In this document: positions 35,059-45,800 of the stretch, piece by piece
How the letters are laid out: every line of letters begins with the position of its first letter
Position numbering within the stretch: the stretch's first letter is position 1
From: Chondrosia reniformis
Lineage: Eukaryota; Porifera; Demospongiae; Chondrillida; Chondrillidae
Length of the DNA stretch: 64,000 nucleotides
Reading direction: 5' to 3'
NCBI GenBank assembly: GCA_947172415.1
Contig: OX359192.1
Span: 4,776,501-4,840,500 of the forward strand
Notes under the pieces: generated by a model
Told to the model about the DNA's origin: nothing
The model's input: the letters and a program-made list of their open reading frames with translations, nothing else
Database searches by the model: none
Program-made: the position numbers and the translations under genes

Positions 35059-35069
35059 AGGTGAACATC

Positions 35070-35383
35070 AGGACGAATATCTGACAGAGTTCTTCAAGAC
35101 GAATATCTGACAGAGTTCTTCAAGACGAATATCTGACACAGTTCTTCAAGACGAATATCTGACACAGTTCTTCAAGACGAATATCTGACAGAGTTCTTCA
35201 AGACGAATATCTGACAGAGTTCTACAAGACGAATATCTGACAGAGTTCTACAAGACGAATATCTGACAGAGTTCTTCAAGACGAATATCTGACAGAGTTC
35301 TTCAGGACGAATATCTGACAGAGTTCTACAAGACGAATATCTGACAGAGTTCTTCAGGACGAATACCTGACAGAGTTATTATT
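35070..35383. repeat. Tandem repeat, 26-bp unit, about 12 copies
   Basis: The unit GACGAATATCTGACAGAGTT + CTTCAA is repeated head to tail about twelve times with few substitutions (TTCTTCAA/TTCTACAA, ACAGAG/ACACAG, AAGACG/AGGACG). The array begins within the exon that ends at 35058 on minus, 12 bp from its splice donor. Since 26 is not a multiple of three, each extra copy shifts the frame if the array is exonic. Confidence 0.9.
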
Positions 35384-35689
35384 GCTTCCAATAATTGCGC
35401 AATAATATGTCTATACGCTACACGAGTAATGATACGTTCCGTGGGAAAAAGCGTATTTCCTCTTTGCGGAACGTTCCGTACCGTTCCGCATTTTAGTGAC
35501 ACCCAGCGCAAGCAGACCTATCGCGCTGCTCCTTCTGTCGCGCGCAGCCTCCTAGTGAAACGAAGATAGGAAGACGCAATCTATCTTCCCTTCTGCGCAG
35601 TAGTAGCTTAGTTGGCAGCTTTGTGAGAACGGTTTGGCCTGCATTGTGGCACCAGTTGACAGCAAGTATGCAAACTTCGAAACTGTCGA

Positions 35690-36459
35690 CGGTGCTTTCA
35701 AGATTTGGACATCGGTTCAAAGCGGCTTGAAGTGCTAAGTCAATCCAATTCTAAACTGGAAGGATCACTTTCGAGCTCTGGATACTGTACCGGACACAGA
35801 AAGTATGCACTGGAGTGCACTGGAGTGCTTTCGGTGTTTGTGCATGCAGCACATCTGTTCAGACTACACCATTATCACCAGAGCTAGCAACACAGGTTAA
35901 ATGGAGCCGCTTCCTCAACACCAGAGGAAAACAAGGATGTAATATACCTTTAGATTTCCACATGGAACATCTCAACAAAGTGCTAAAAAGGTTGGTGGCA
36001 ATGCCACATATTGCACCATTATATTAATTGCCTAGCTGACAGTGTGTATACTATACTATGTTCATGATGTTCTTTGCTTGCCTCACAAAAGTTTGGTACT
36101 CGGTCTGGGAGTGAACACCAGTAATGTTAATGCAAGTTAATGCAATGGTTAACATCAGCAAATATATCGGTATCCTTCAGGAAGTGACATCCACAATAGA
36201 CAAGCAGCTTCAGATTACCCCCGAACAAACACATCATGCAAGACAACATACAGATGAGGACGAACAGTTGATTTTGAAAGAACTTGTTCACAAATCACAT
36301 GTATTTGAGTATGTGCCAGGATGTCAGCACACAGCTTATCCTGCACTTTACAGCAGCATTTTACACTCCTTGGATGCAGACAAAGACATTACCTGGATTC
36401 AGAGCCAGAAGAATAAAGTTGCTGCTGAACAAAAGTACAAAGAAATTCTGGTGCAATGA
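35690..36459 (+). pseudogene. DUF6589-like protein fragment
   Basis: Plus-strand frames give WSRFLNTRGKQGCNIPLDFH then MEHLNKVLKRLVA (about 35910-36000), the signature of the DUF6589 family (NTRG-G-NIP-DLHMEHLN), and after a stop and shift ISKYIGILQEVTSTIDKQL and HVFEYVPGCQHTAYPAL up to the stop at 36459. DUF6589 proteins are widespread in fungi and invertebrates, often in repeats; function is not established. Stops interrupt the frame near 36027, so this copy is broken. Confidence 0.6.
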
Positions 36460-36609
36460 TACATTGATAGGATATAACCTTAAAATTGTCATTTATTGCT
36501 GAAATATATAATTACTATGATGAAGTACAGATTATGACAGCATAATAATGTGTTACAGGCATGTCAGCTATGAATATTACAAATAGTATGTGTCAATTCA
36601 GTCACTTAT

Positions 36610-37530
36610 TTAAACAGCATCAGCACGTGATATAGATGGACAAAGAGTTATAATGTCATTATGTGAGATTATGCAATTGTGATGTTTAGCAATTTGGTCC
36701 AGCATACGATCTGTTATGCCTGTAAATAACTCAATAGTGCTCAGCTGGGCAGCAACTGTGCACTGGCAGACTTTAGAGGCACGATAATGGAGCATCTCCT
36801 TGCGCAGCCTGCAAAGATTTTGTCTATCTAAGGCAGGCCTGCATCCAGGTAACTTTGAGAGCACTCTGTTAACATCTACCTGCTGAGTATCCTTGCTACA
36901 CATTATACAATGGCAGTGCCTTGAGCAGATGTCACAACACAAGTGTTTGATGTCAGGTTTGGAAAATGTATTACCCTGCTCCATGAATGTTCTCATCAGT
37001 AGCTCTCGACGACATGTGTCATCCTGTTGACAGTAGTTAATCATGTCCTCATCCACATTCTGGTAGTCCTGGCTCACATATACAATGTGGCAGTAGATTG
37101 CTTTCTGTCTCACCCACATCGGCCAACTTCTTATACATATGTTGCAATGCTGCTAGGAGGACCCCAGTGAATTACACGGTGGATATTTGTACTGTCTATT
37201 CCCATCCCAAATGCAGTTGTACCTACCACCACCCTTAGGAGACCATCTGGAACAGTAATGTCACTGACAATTTTACACCGCAGTGTGGATTCGGTACATG
37301 CATCATACTTCTCAACAAGCCTTCCAAGGATATGACCATCCTTGTCCTTGATTACCAGCGAATCTCCAAGTTTTACAACCAATTCTTGGAAGACAGTAAT
37401 TATATCAAGGTAGGAACAACAATAGACTATTGTCTTAGCAGTATCTGTGCCTTTGTTAATAACTCTTGCACCAATGGTGCTGTAATAGACTTCACGCCTT
37501 CTTTCGATTTCTTGCTGACTGTATAAGTGA
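36610..37530 (-). pseudogene. RecQ-like helicase C-terminal fragment
   Basis: Read leftward from about 37530: GARVINKGTDTAKTIVYCCS, then after a spacer VVVGTTAFGMGIDSTNIHRV and IHWGPPSS (helicase motif V region, usually VATVAFGMGVD-PNVR.IIH.GPP), then VGRCG with a TGA where Arg is expected in GRCGRD (motif VI), a shift, and the zinc-binding part IKHLCCDICSRHCHCIMCS (about 36900-36960). The N-terminal ATPase half is missing. RecQ-family helicases unwind DNA; repeats of this kind amplify RecQ-like genes in marine invertebrates. Broken by at least one stop and one frameshift. Confidence 0.7.
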
Positions 37531-37734
37531 TATTTAATTGTTAAGGCACTTTCACTATACAGTGACCATTTGTGGACATCTCAAAAGTCCGAACAATCAC
37601 TTTTCTGGTGACATGTGTAGCAGTGGCTGTCAATGCCATTACATTCAATCTTGGCATTACTGCACATATTTCTCCAATGTTTGCTTTAATAACGTCTTTA
37701 ATCATTAGCATAAGTCTAAGTGGAAAAGGTGTTT

Positions 37735-38230
37735 CTGGGGTGTACCGAGTTTAACAAATGATGAGGTATCTAGCTGGTAATGCAAAAGTATCTTGTTTAA
37801 GTTTGGCTAGAAAGCCTACGTTCTTGGTACTAGTCCTATGGTTGTTCATTCTACTCCTAAGCATTTGAGAGGTTTCTCCTACATACTGTACATCACATCG
37901 TTTACAAGTAATAAGATACACAACATTCCTACTCTGGCATCCTAGGGGACCACAAGGGCAACGGACTTGATAGGTCCGCCAGTAACAGAACTCTTAAAAG
38001 TAGGGCCAGTAACCAAAGAGGGACATGTTTACACTGCTTATTGCTACACTTCTTAACTAGTGAGGGGCTAGGTTGCCCACCAGTAGGCACCCCTCTACCT
38101 ACAGATGGGGGAGAGTTAGCTAACTTTTCATCACCAGGCACCCTACCTTACCTAATGACGGGGAGCTTGTTAACCCGGGCGACCTCCCAGCCGGTATCCT
38201 ATCTCTATACTTTGTACTTGTCATGATTGG
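37735..38230 (-). pseudogene. GIY-YIG nuclease remnant of a Penelope-like element
   Basis: On minus at about 37790-37940: CQSRNVVYLITCKRCDVQYV then GETSQMLRSRMNNHR, the GIY-YIG N-terminal signature (YLITC..C..YVGET) of Penelope-like elements. Upstream on the same strand the peptide is low in similarity and has stops. It belongs with the RT-type pieces nearby but may be a separate copy. Confidence 0.65.
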
Positions 38231-38379
38231 AAATGGGTCAAGGACTAGACAAGCTAGTCCACAAAGACTTAACCTATTACATGTAGCCGGGGCTATTTAA
38301 AGGCAACAATGGCTCAACAGCCACCAGGGACTAACATGAGGCTAAGTAAACACATGAAAAATCTAAGATACCATTTTCC

Positions 38380-39130
38380 TACATGCTATATGCCTATTCC
38401 GTTAAAAGAGCCTATAGGGGAACTAAACCTTAAAAAGAGCCTATAGGGGAACTAAACCTGAAGAGAGCTTTATATGAAGATACAGGAGTCTCTTCTTCTC
38501 CACTGGGTCAGACAGCTGTTTCTGGGAATTCCACCCTTCATCAGTGATCCTGGGAGTCTTTGTCTTTTTCTTTATCTTGATCTTCTGTGAATCCTTGGCT
38601 CTCTATACTAAATCTAGCGGCCTTATAAACACTATTTTGGCACCAAAAGTTAAATAAGGTGTTAACTAAGACACATGATGAAATTTAATTTCATGAAAGG
38701 AATGCAAGTCCAATTAAATTTTATGAATTAAATCTATTAGTAATCTTTCTTGTATCAGTAAAACTGACTCGGCATAACCATAGACACAAGTAGGACATAT
38801 TACATAAGTCTACCCTTAGGTCTTATAGTAGTAACATTTCTTTCATCACTACTTACATGTCTTAACTATAGTGAGGATAGATCGTAGTGTGTTGGTGACC
38901 TTATTTACTACCTTTATGTTTAGATATTAACAGAGAAATTGGCTGAGCACAAAATAGCTGTTAGGAGAATGGGTAACAACTCTCTAACAGTCCGTGTAGA
39001 GAGGACCATGCACAATATAGCATGGGACAAAGCAGAAGTTATATTGAGGGTGAGAAGATAAAGAGGAAGATCAAGGAAACACTGAGGGTCCAGAACACAC
39101 ACCAGTGTATTAATACTTTCAATTTTTTAA
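38380..39130. mobile_element. Penelope-like fragment with hammerhead motif and GIY-YIG tail
   Basis: 38385-38840 matches 30040-30490 (GCCTATAGGGGAACTAAACC, GATACAGGAGTCT, CATAAGTCTACCCTTAGGTC). 38930-39130 on plus reads LAEHKIAVRRMGNNSLTVRV, then MHNIAWDKAEV and a KIKETLRVQNTHQ-like helix, the usual polyprotein C-terminus. The same C-terminal segment occurs at 29755-29990 (-) and 46190-46370 (-). A duplicated 26-bp piece (AAGAGCCTATAGGGGAACTA) sits at 38405-38460. Confidence 0.65.
38505..38550 (-). ncRNA. Hammerhead ribozyme, minimal type I, Penelope-associated
   Basis: On minus: stem I strand GGATCA; core CTGATGA; stem II AGGG-TGGAATT-CCCA; core GAAA with palindromic stem III ACAGCTGT; cleavage-site C; then TGACCC, pairing with GGATCA except one A/C mismatch. 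The conserved A15.1-U16.1 pair and GUC cleavage triplet are present, and cleavage would fall between 38511 and 38510. The relative at about 30150-30190 has lost the first core block. The architecture agrees with hammerheads described in Penelope-like retroelements; self-cleavage has not been tested. Confidence 0.7.
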
Positions 39131-39871
39131 TTTATCTAATAATTCATTTATTATTCAACACCCAAATACATCACTACACAAAACTTACTAATTCTTTGAT
39201 TAATAATAAGTGGTGCTGATGCTCAAATCTTAATCAATTCAGTATATAATCAATATGTACACACAGCAGGTAGTATAATTGTATTCTTATTACGGCCTCT
39301 TCATTCAATGTACATACCTATTAAGTACCTACATCTGCAAATTGACAACTAATAGGCTGTTAATTTCCTTAAGTTTCTTTTTGTACTCTAAATAGTGGTG
39401 TTAATGTGTTAAATAAGCCTTTAAGAAATAGCAAGTCAGTTAATTGTCAAGTTTAATTGCAATTAATAACTGGCACACCTGTAGAAGAATATATTGCATA
39501 TAGAAATAACAACTTCTACATTTTTTTCTTCTACAGGCGCTCCAGGACAAGTGTGTGTATTTGTATGAAAGCAAACTATTAAATGTTTAAGAATACAGGT
39601 ACTTGCGAGAGGACAAATAGGCTTTTATCCATACGTATGTTCGTACTTAGAGAGTACTCTAGTACTGTATACTGTATGTAGCTATATAAATCAGTGCTAC
39701 AGTCTAATTTACTGTTTCTCCAGCAATTTCATTTAGATGTACGTACATTACTTAATTAGAATTACCAGTATTCTATTCACACGTGCAAATGTTATGTGAG
39801 ATAAAACAGGATAAAGAGTTAATGAAATAATACACCTGATCTATTGCAAATTTAAAACCCATACTCTTCTT
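39131..39871. other. Spacer downstream of the RhoGEF stop codon
   Basis: No gene recognised. On minus this is the presumed 3' UTR and flank of the RhoGEF gene. No canonical polyadenylation signal was seen near the stop. Confidence 0.4.
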
Positions 39872-42800
39872 TCAAGTTACTTTATTATCATCGCTTAAAT
39901 CCTCATGAAAGGATCTTGGTCTTATATCACCTGATGTCGATCGTGCTGGAGCTGTTAGTCTGGTTGGCTTTAGATTATTACCATATGCTGGAACTGACAT
40001 TGTTAAACCTCTTAGGTTTGTTTTCTCATCGTCATCAATTGTTTGGAAGCGTTTTCTTTGTCCCCAGTCCAAGTTTGATTCAGAAACTATTGAACTAATT
40101 GAAGTCTCTGTTGGTAGGTTTTGAGTATTTCCAGTTTGTTCTCTTAATCTGTACATTTGTACAATAATTGCTTATGCTTACAGAGTATATGCAAACAAAC
40201 ATAACATATTGAAACTACTATATTGTTATTGCTGTTAATAAATAGAAACGGCATTTTCTATATACATTGTACACTGCTTTTATGTCAACAGTTAAGCATT
40301 CAACTTCACTTTAATCTGTTAGGGCATTCTATCACATCCTTTCTACTCATGCATATACCACATACACTTTCCTACTCTATAATTGTTGCCAGTAGCTGAA
40401 TACTACCCTAAATTTCAATCTTATGTATTAGGAATTAGGTACGTATGTCTCCAGACCCATTGATATGTTATGATATAGACAGACACATTATACAAAAAGG
40501 AAACCACCAGGCCCATAAAGTTAGTGCTAGAAATGATGACAGGTGTGTAGCATAACTGTCAAAATTGAAATGCCTGCTTTAACTCCATTTTCAAATAAAC
40601 ATTTACCCAACTAAGTTAATTATAAAGAATATTATATAAATGAGCTTCAGTAATACAATATTTCTGCAATTGAACATTCTGACCCATAGATCTTCATCAG
40701 CAATAAATAGGGTCATGGAAAAAAAAAACAGCATGCCAGGTCAAAACATTTATTCAATTGCTGAAATACTGTGCTACTGAGGCTCAATTAAACTAATACT
40801 CTTTTCATTGAATGCAACAAAAAAAACCCATCATCTCATTAGTTAACTACATACCTATGTACCTACTTATACACAATACACAGAAACCCTTTAAATTTGT
40901 ATATTAAGTTTCTTGGGCATAATTCACACATAAAAGTAACTATGTAACAGTTGTACTTACCTTCCTATTGTGTCATCTTGTTCTTCAATCAGTTTCTATA
41001 CAGAAAAAGAAACAATTACATGATAAAAATTTATAACAGAATAGTAATTCGAGTTAAAACACTTGTTTGGCTGCCATCCCTATGTTCAAATTACTTGGCC
41101 ACTGAGTTGGTATTCTATGTGGTTGTAATTGTAACGATTGAGAATGCTTAAGTGTCCTTAAAAATATAAATAACAATAGAAAAGCAAATTTGAACACGCA
41201 CCACACAGAAGTAACATACTGAAATTTAAATTACTTATCCATACATCACTTCTGGGTTTGAGTGGACCATGGGATAGTGCACCTAAACACAGAAGGGACG
41301 TGTAAGGAATGGCAGTCAAAATGAAAAGAGCCAACAACTGAAATCTTCATCTAAAATGGAGGCCAAGAAGACCACAATTTTGGTTAACCACTTTGCTAAC
41401 GTTGCAGATAAGATACAAATATAACTACTGTAATGTATAAATTCGAATTACCAACTAAACATTTATCTATATTTTTTGCACATACATGTTATTACAAAAT
41501 TAATATTTAATGTAGATAGTACAACTTGACAATGTACACACACAAGGAGGTGCATACTTTTACTTCATCCTACTCGGACTCTGAACTCATCTGCAAACTT
41601 GATTGCAAAATTGTTATACTTAGGAATATACCTGCATTCCATATACGTAGCATTATTTTCCAAACTACTAAACAAAATGGCTACTTGCAAGTAGTAATAG
41701 TTACATGATTTTGAACTGAAGTTCAGTACCATTCTAGGACATGGAAACAGCCTCTGGGACACTAGGACAACATTGAGACTGCCAGGACAATTCCAGTGAT
41801 TTCAGAACAGCTAACAACTAGGTATGATAATGAATGAACTGTTTAGATGCCCCATCAACAGGAAATGGGCTGTGTCACTGAGAGTTAGCCTGTACTTCTA
41901 CCAATAGTAATCATTACCGATTAAATACAAATGAATACCTAATTGCTGTGGCAACTGTGTATATCATTGGCAGCAAGGTACGTATGTGCCTATCATGCTT
42001 CAATTTCTCTCTAATAGCTTTTTAAGCCAATGTTATTTCTTGCAGCAGTCAGTCTCAAGAACCACACACCTATTATACCCACATTATGTAAATCATATAT
42101 ATACTGTATTAATATTACAGTAGTTTCATGCTTGTGGTTATGTAAATGATAAAATTAACAATAGCAATGATAGCAGTAAGAGCAATACTAAAACTTTTAA
42201 CACTGGACCAAACCATAAGGGCCTGCCATTTCTGGCGCTAGATCATGATTATTTTTAGGGGCTGCCACAGGCAGCCCCTTATATTGTTTTCATTTGCCGA
42301 TTACGTTGTATGGCTTCATGTTACGGAAAGATATATATATATATATCTATATATATAATACGGGTTGATACGCAACTATTATAACACTTTATTTATACAT
42401 CGATATATATTTAATACAGGTTCATATATACGCAACTATTATAATACTTTATAATACTTAATTTATACGTCAATATATCGTTTTGCAAATGGCGGCGTTC
42501 AGGAAGCTTTAGTTAACGAAGCTTTTCTGTCGCTATTTATAATGTTCAGGACACTTAAGCGTCCTCAATCGTTAGGATTAAGAATATTTATATTAAATCC
42601 CAACGATGCGGCCAAGTAGTTCGAGTTAATTCGGGGGCGGCAGCCCCACGAGTTTTTAAACTCGAACTACTTGTTATGATTATAGTTGTGCCACTTACAC
42701 ATGAAAAATCTAAGATACCATTTTCCTACATGCTATATGCCTATTCTGTAAAAAGAGCCTATAGGGGAACTAAACCTAAAAAGAGCTTTAGATGAAGATA

Positions 42801-45800
42801 CAGGAGTCTTTTCTTCCTTCTTTTCCCTTCTTTCATCTTCTTCTCCACTGGGTCAGACAGCATGTAAAACTACGGGTATCCAATTATTCTCACACTATAC
42901 ATGATTCTTCAGGTACCAATGCTCCCATAATAATAAGTATATACGTATGTACCTAGTAGCAAAGTGAAAATGGCTTAAAACAGCTACTTAGGGTTCTATT
43001 CCCATTGTTGTTTCTCTCATATTTCCCTCTTAATGATTGTATGGAATGGATAAGGTCTGGTTTGATTGTCACCATGACTACTAATGTGTACATTATGGTT
43101 TTGCTTTAAACAATGACTGTTAAATGTGTAGGTAAAGGAACACCTGCACTGACACAAAATTAGTAGTTAAACAACTTATTCATTCAAACATTAGGAAGTA
43201 CCCTTGTTACATTTTTGAATTTATTAAACACTAACTGGCCACTTTCTCACTGAATTAGTGTCATTGACAAAACAAAGACACCTCTACTGAGTGCAACTAA
43301 TTCACCACTAATGAGGCTGGGAATAGCTATAGCATATACGTAGAAATGCATACAAATGGTGCTTGGCCCAGGGGAGAGGAAGAAAAGTAAAAGGTAGCCT
43401 AGTGGGGAGGAAGAAAAGTAGGAGGAAGAAAAGTAGGAGGAAGAAAAGTAAAAGGTGGCCTAGTGGAGAAAAAAGTAAAAGGAGATGTATTCTCATCTAA
43501 AGCTCTCACTAGGTTTAGTTCCCTATAAGGCCCTTTACTCTAAAGTAGATGTATAGCATGTAAGAAAAAAAGATGTATAGATTATTCATGCATAAAAGTG
43601 CATACTCAAGAATACAAACACTATAGGTCAGGTATACATCATCCCCCCCCCCCCCCCACATACCTAGACTTGATTAAAATTAACCAATTGAATGATACAC
43701 CAACATGCAAACAAGCAGTTGCTGCTACCTTCTACACATAAACATTGTAATACAGAGGTCTGTACTTACTAATAGGCTCTGAATTGTTTCAGCCATTCCA
43801 GCCATACAACTCAAATACTGTACAGAGAAGAAAACAATGTAGATATACAGTGAATTTTACCTGGATTTCCTATTGTATAGAACATCATAATAATAGAATA
43901 TAGAATGTATAGGAAAAAACAATTTTGAAAGGAAGGAGTATTCTGTGTTGTCCTTTACCTCAAGGGGAACTGTAGTGAGATAATAGAGGTTATATAACAT
44001 TTTAATCAGTCTCTCAACAGACAACAGTGCCTAATACATACAGAATGTAACTCTCTTAAAAGTATTACTGACCATCTTCTGAAGGAATTGGCTGTCTACT
44101 ACTCTTTTGAAAGGCTGACTTTCTAGTAGCCTGACTTCTAGCTCCTGAGAATCCTTTCTGACTAGAATTATCTCCCTTTCCCTGACTCAGAAATTTTGAT
44201 CTGCCATCAACAGAAGCAAAGCTCCCAGATCTTGTCACAGAAACTGCTTTGTTATCCTTTCTAGCCTTCTCTAAAAGCCTTCTTGCAGATTCTAACTTTA
44301 GGTTAGCCTCAAATATCATTTTTTGTCTAAAAATTAGGAAAGTGAATATTCTAAACTCCTTGTTTGAAAACAACCTTAAATACCACAAATAACATATAAC
44401 TACCTTCTTCAAAAAAGTGAACTAGAATAAAATGTAACTTTCTCACACTGTAAACTTAGCTAAACAGAAAACCAACTGAGAATGAAAACTTCTCTTTCAC
44501 TTCTGGATCAGCCCACTTACACATAATGGCAGGGGTTCACTCACTTTGGATCAGTAGGAAAAACTCCACTTTTTTCTCCCAGATTCTGAAAGGAAGAGAT
44601 TTGTGGTTACATACCGTATTTCTCTAATATAAGCCCAGATCGCTAATGCACCAATAGTAGCCCAATTTTACGATCATTGAAAAAATAGAAGCCCACTGAC
44701 AACCAGCCAGAAAAAACTGAACGATTTCCGTAGCCGTATGTAAAAGGGCGCCGCCTTTCACCTGTACGTAGTTTAGGTGTTTTAGGTGTTAAAGCAAAGG
44801 TATGCGAGTAAAGTAGTGTAGCAAGACCGAGGCGAGTAGCGAGTGTTATCGATCGAGCTGTTATTGAAATAAAAGTATCGTCCTATTGAATGTGCCACGA
44901 CGGCTGAAGGGTATGGACGCACGTACGGACGGAAAACGTTCAGTTCCTCCTGACTGGTACCGTAGTTTACGTGGAAATTGTCCCAACAAAGTTGATTTAT
45001 CAATTATGAATTGCAGGGTTGAAAAAATAAAAGCGCAGTCTCTTATACAAATTCAGTCTTGAATAAAAGCCCAGGTTCAAAGCGGTTTGAAATATACAAA
45101 CCGGTTCATAATAGAGATAATACGGTAACTACAGAGAAGCCTTAGAAATTTATATGGTTAGTATGCTGTGACATCATATCACCATACACTTAAGAAATAA
45201 AGCAATATGATTGGTTACTGATTAGTTCATACTTTAGGGTCCTTTCTCCACTACAAAAGTTACATCATAGGTACTTCACTACTTCAGCATCAACCCACTA
45301 AGGGGACACTAATACTTACTGTTTCATCTGAATCTGAGGTATCTTCACCAAAGGTTTCTATAACAAAAAAATCAAGGATTTAGCATGCTACCACTACAAA
45401 AACTCCTTGCATGTTGTTACACATATACATGTAGCCCCTATTTTTAGCCCCTCATATCGTTTTCATTTGCCAATTACGTTGTATGGCTTCTTGTTACGGA
45501 AAGGTAGATGTTCATATATATATATATATACGGTTATATATATATATATACTGTATATACACTCCGTTTCCGGGGCAACTGCCTATGTTTAAATTTCATA
45601 ACCGTGATATAACAGGATTTAAGAAGCTATATACCTGCATCGGTTCTTAAATCCTGTTATATCCCTGCCCAAATATGGTAAACTAAGACGTTTCTACCTG
45701 GAGGGTGGACAATTCTCTTTACATTTAGGACAGTTGGAGTAGTCAGGGCAAGAGCATTCTATAAAGTCGTCAGCATTTAAGCCAAACTAACCAGACGCCA

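Larger units (their letters stand above)
35455..37740. mobile_element. Probable DNA transposon with convergent DUF6589-like and RecQ-like genes
   Basis: A terminal-repeat-like end at 35455-35510 (GCGGAACGTTCCGTACCGTT then CCGCATTTTAGTGACACC) precedes a DUF6589-like fragment on plus and a RecQ-like helicase fragment on minus, tail to tail with a 150-bp gap. The right end was not found. That the pair forms one element is inference from the arrangement and from the recurrence of the end motif at 31895-31935. Confidence 0.4.
40996..43769. other. RhoGEF intron with dispersed repeats
   Basis: Contents: an end of the GGCTGCC repeat family near 41040-41160 (inverted; TAACGATTGAGAATGCTTAA); a hairpin MITE relative at 41195-41320; a GGCTGCC-family copy at 42235-42640; the short palindromic repeat at 42608-42680; a copy of the GATGAAGATACAGGAGTCTT repeat at 42700-42870 and its inverted partner near 43490-43560; a homopurine stretch at 43375-43470 (GGAGGAAGAAAAGTA repeats); and a run of C at 43643-43659. 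Confidence 0.55.

Noticed and set aside
35070..35383. CRISPR-like regular repeat
   Set aside because: Units are directly adjacent without spacers, and the setting is a eukaryotic gene. It is a minisatellite.
31895..35510. One transposon spanning the two ACTAAAATGCGGAAC ends
   Set aside because: The ends are inverted, but the interval contains spliced exons of a gene on minus and no transposase. Two independent ends are likelier.
40670..40715. Hammerhead motif as a functional ribozyme
   Set aside because: CTGATGA and stem II are kept, but GAAA reads AGAA, so the catalytic core is lost.
44073..44326. Stop codon right after DGQ as the end of the RhoGEF gene
   Set aside because: The donor GTCAGT, the 11-nt microexon and three further exons keep frame to a later stop at 39872. 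The early stop stays possible as an isoform.
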